DNA of 64,000 nucleotides from Anthopleura xanthogrammica. Lineage: Eukaryota > Cnidaria > Anthozoa > Actiniaria > Actiniidae. This document shows, piece by piece, positions 63,935-64,000 of this stretch (positions are counted from its first letter, which is position 1; each line of letters begins with the position of its first letter). Below the pieces are notes generated by a model. It saw only the letters and a list, made by a program, of their open reading frames with translations, ran no database searches and had not been told where the DNA came from. The stretch is taken from assembly GCA_964019055.1 (NCBI GenBank), contig OZ025207.1:10317090-10381089 (forward strand). Direction: 5' to 3'. The position numbers were made by a program, and so were the translations under genes.

Positions 63935-64000
63935 TAGAAAGTGGGCTACTTTCTGTACAAAATGAACGTCGCAAACTACTGCGGGAACTGTGTCTTGCGC

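Overview
The window is eukaryotic (metazoan) genomic DNA: AT-rich, with GT-AG introns, TATA-type promoters, microsatellites, and many short terminal-inverted-repeat (TIR) transposons and tRNA-derived SINEs. The intronless class A GPCR copies together with this repeat content suggest an aquatic invertebrate, most likely an anthozoan cnidarian (coral, sea anemone or octocoral). That taxonomic call is an inference; no rRNA or mitochondrial marker is present.

Layout. 1-831: the 5' part of an intronless GPCR gene on the minus strand, running off the left edge. 2221-2409: a possible small membrane-protein exon beside a 30-bp minisatellite. 7.4-15.7 kb: a duplicated intronless GPCR family, with one intact gene (+), one intact gene (-) convergent with it, and one truncated remnant (-). 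Mobile elements and tandem repeats separate the copies. 19.9-48.1 kb: one large minus-strand gene. I assembled 37 coding exons from splice sites and continuous reading phase. It encodes a protein of about 926 aa that matches NSMAF/FAN (PH/GRAM-like region, BEACH domain, C-terminal WD40 propeller), the adaptor that couples TNF-receptor-type signalling to neutral sphingomyelinase. An alternative upstream first exon lies at 48627-48796. 49-59 kb: no convincing gene, mostly transposon-derived sequence. 59.2-62.25 kb: the last two coding exons of an unrecognised minus-strand gene whose upstream exons are not found.

Repeats dominate the non-coding sequence. They include several TA-flanked (mariner-like) MITE families. 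One MITE family has three copies, each with a perfect 7-bp target-site duplication. There is a TAA-flanked Harbinger-like element, a TTAA-flanked element, tRNA-derived SINEs (one with its 3' tail amplified seven-fold), long hairpin elements, minisatellites of 30, 57, 76, 84, 92, 95/190 and 109 bp, and very long tetranucleotide and trinucleotide arrays.

The most unusual structure is the last intron of the NSMAF-like gene. It is largely an 84-bp tandem array. Each unit repeats a splice-donor-like sequence, and the whole array is open in frame with the preceding WD40 exon, so intron retention would replace the C-terminus with about 650 extra residues of 28-aa repeats.
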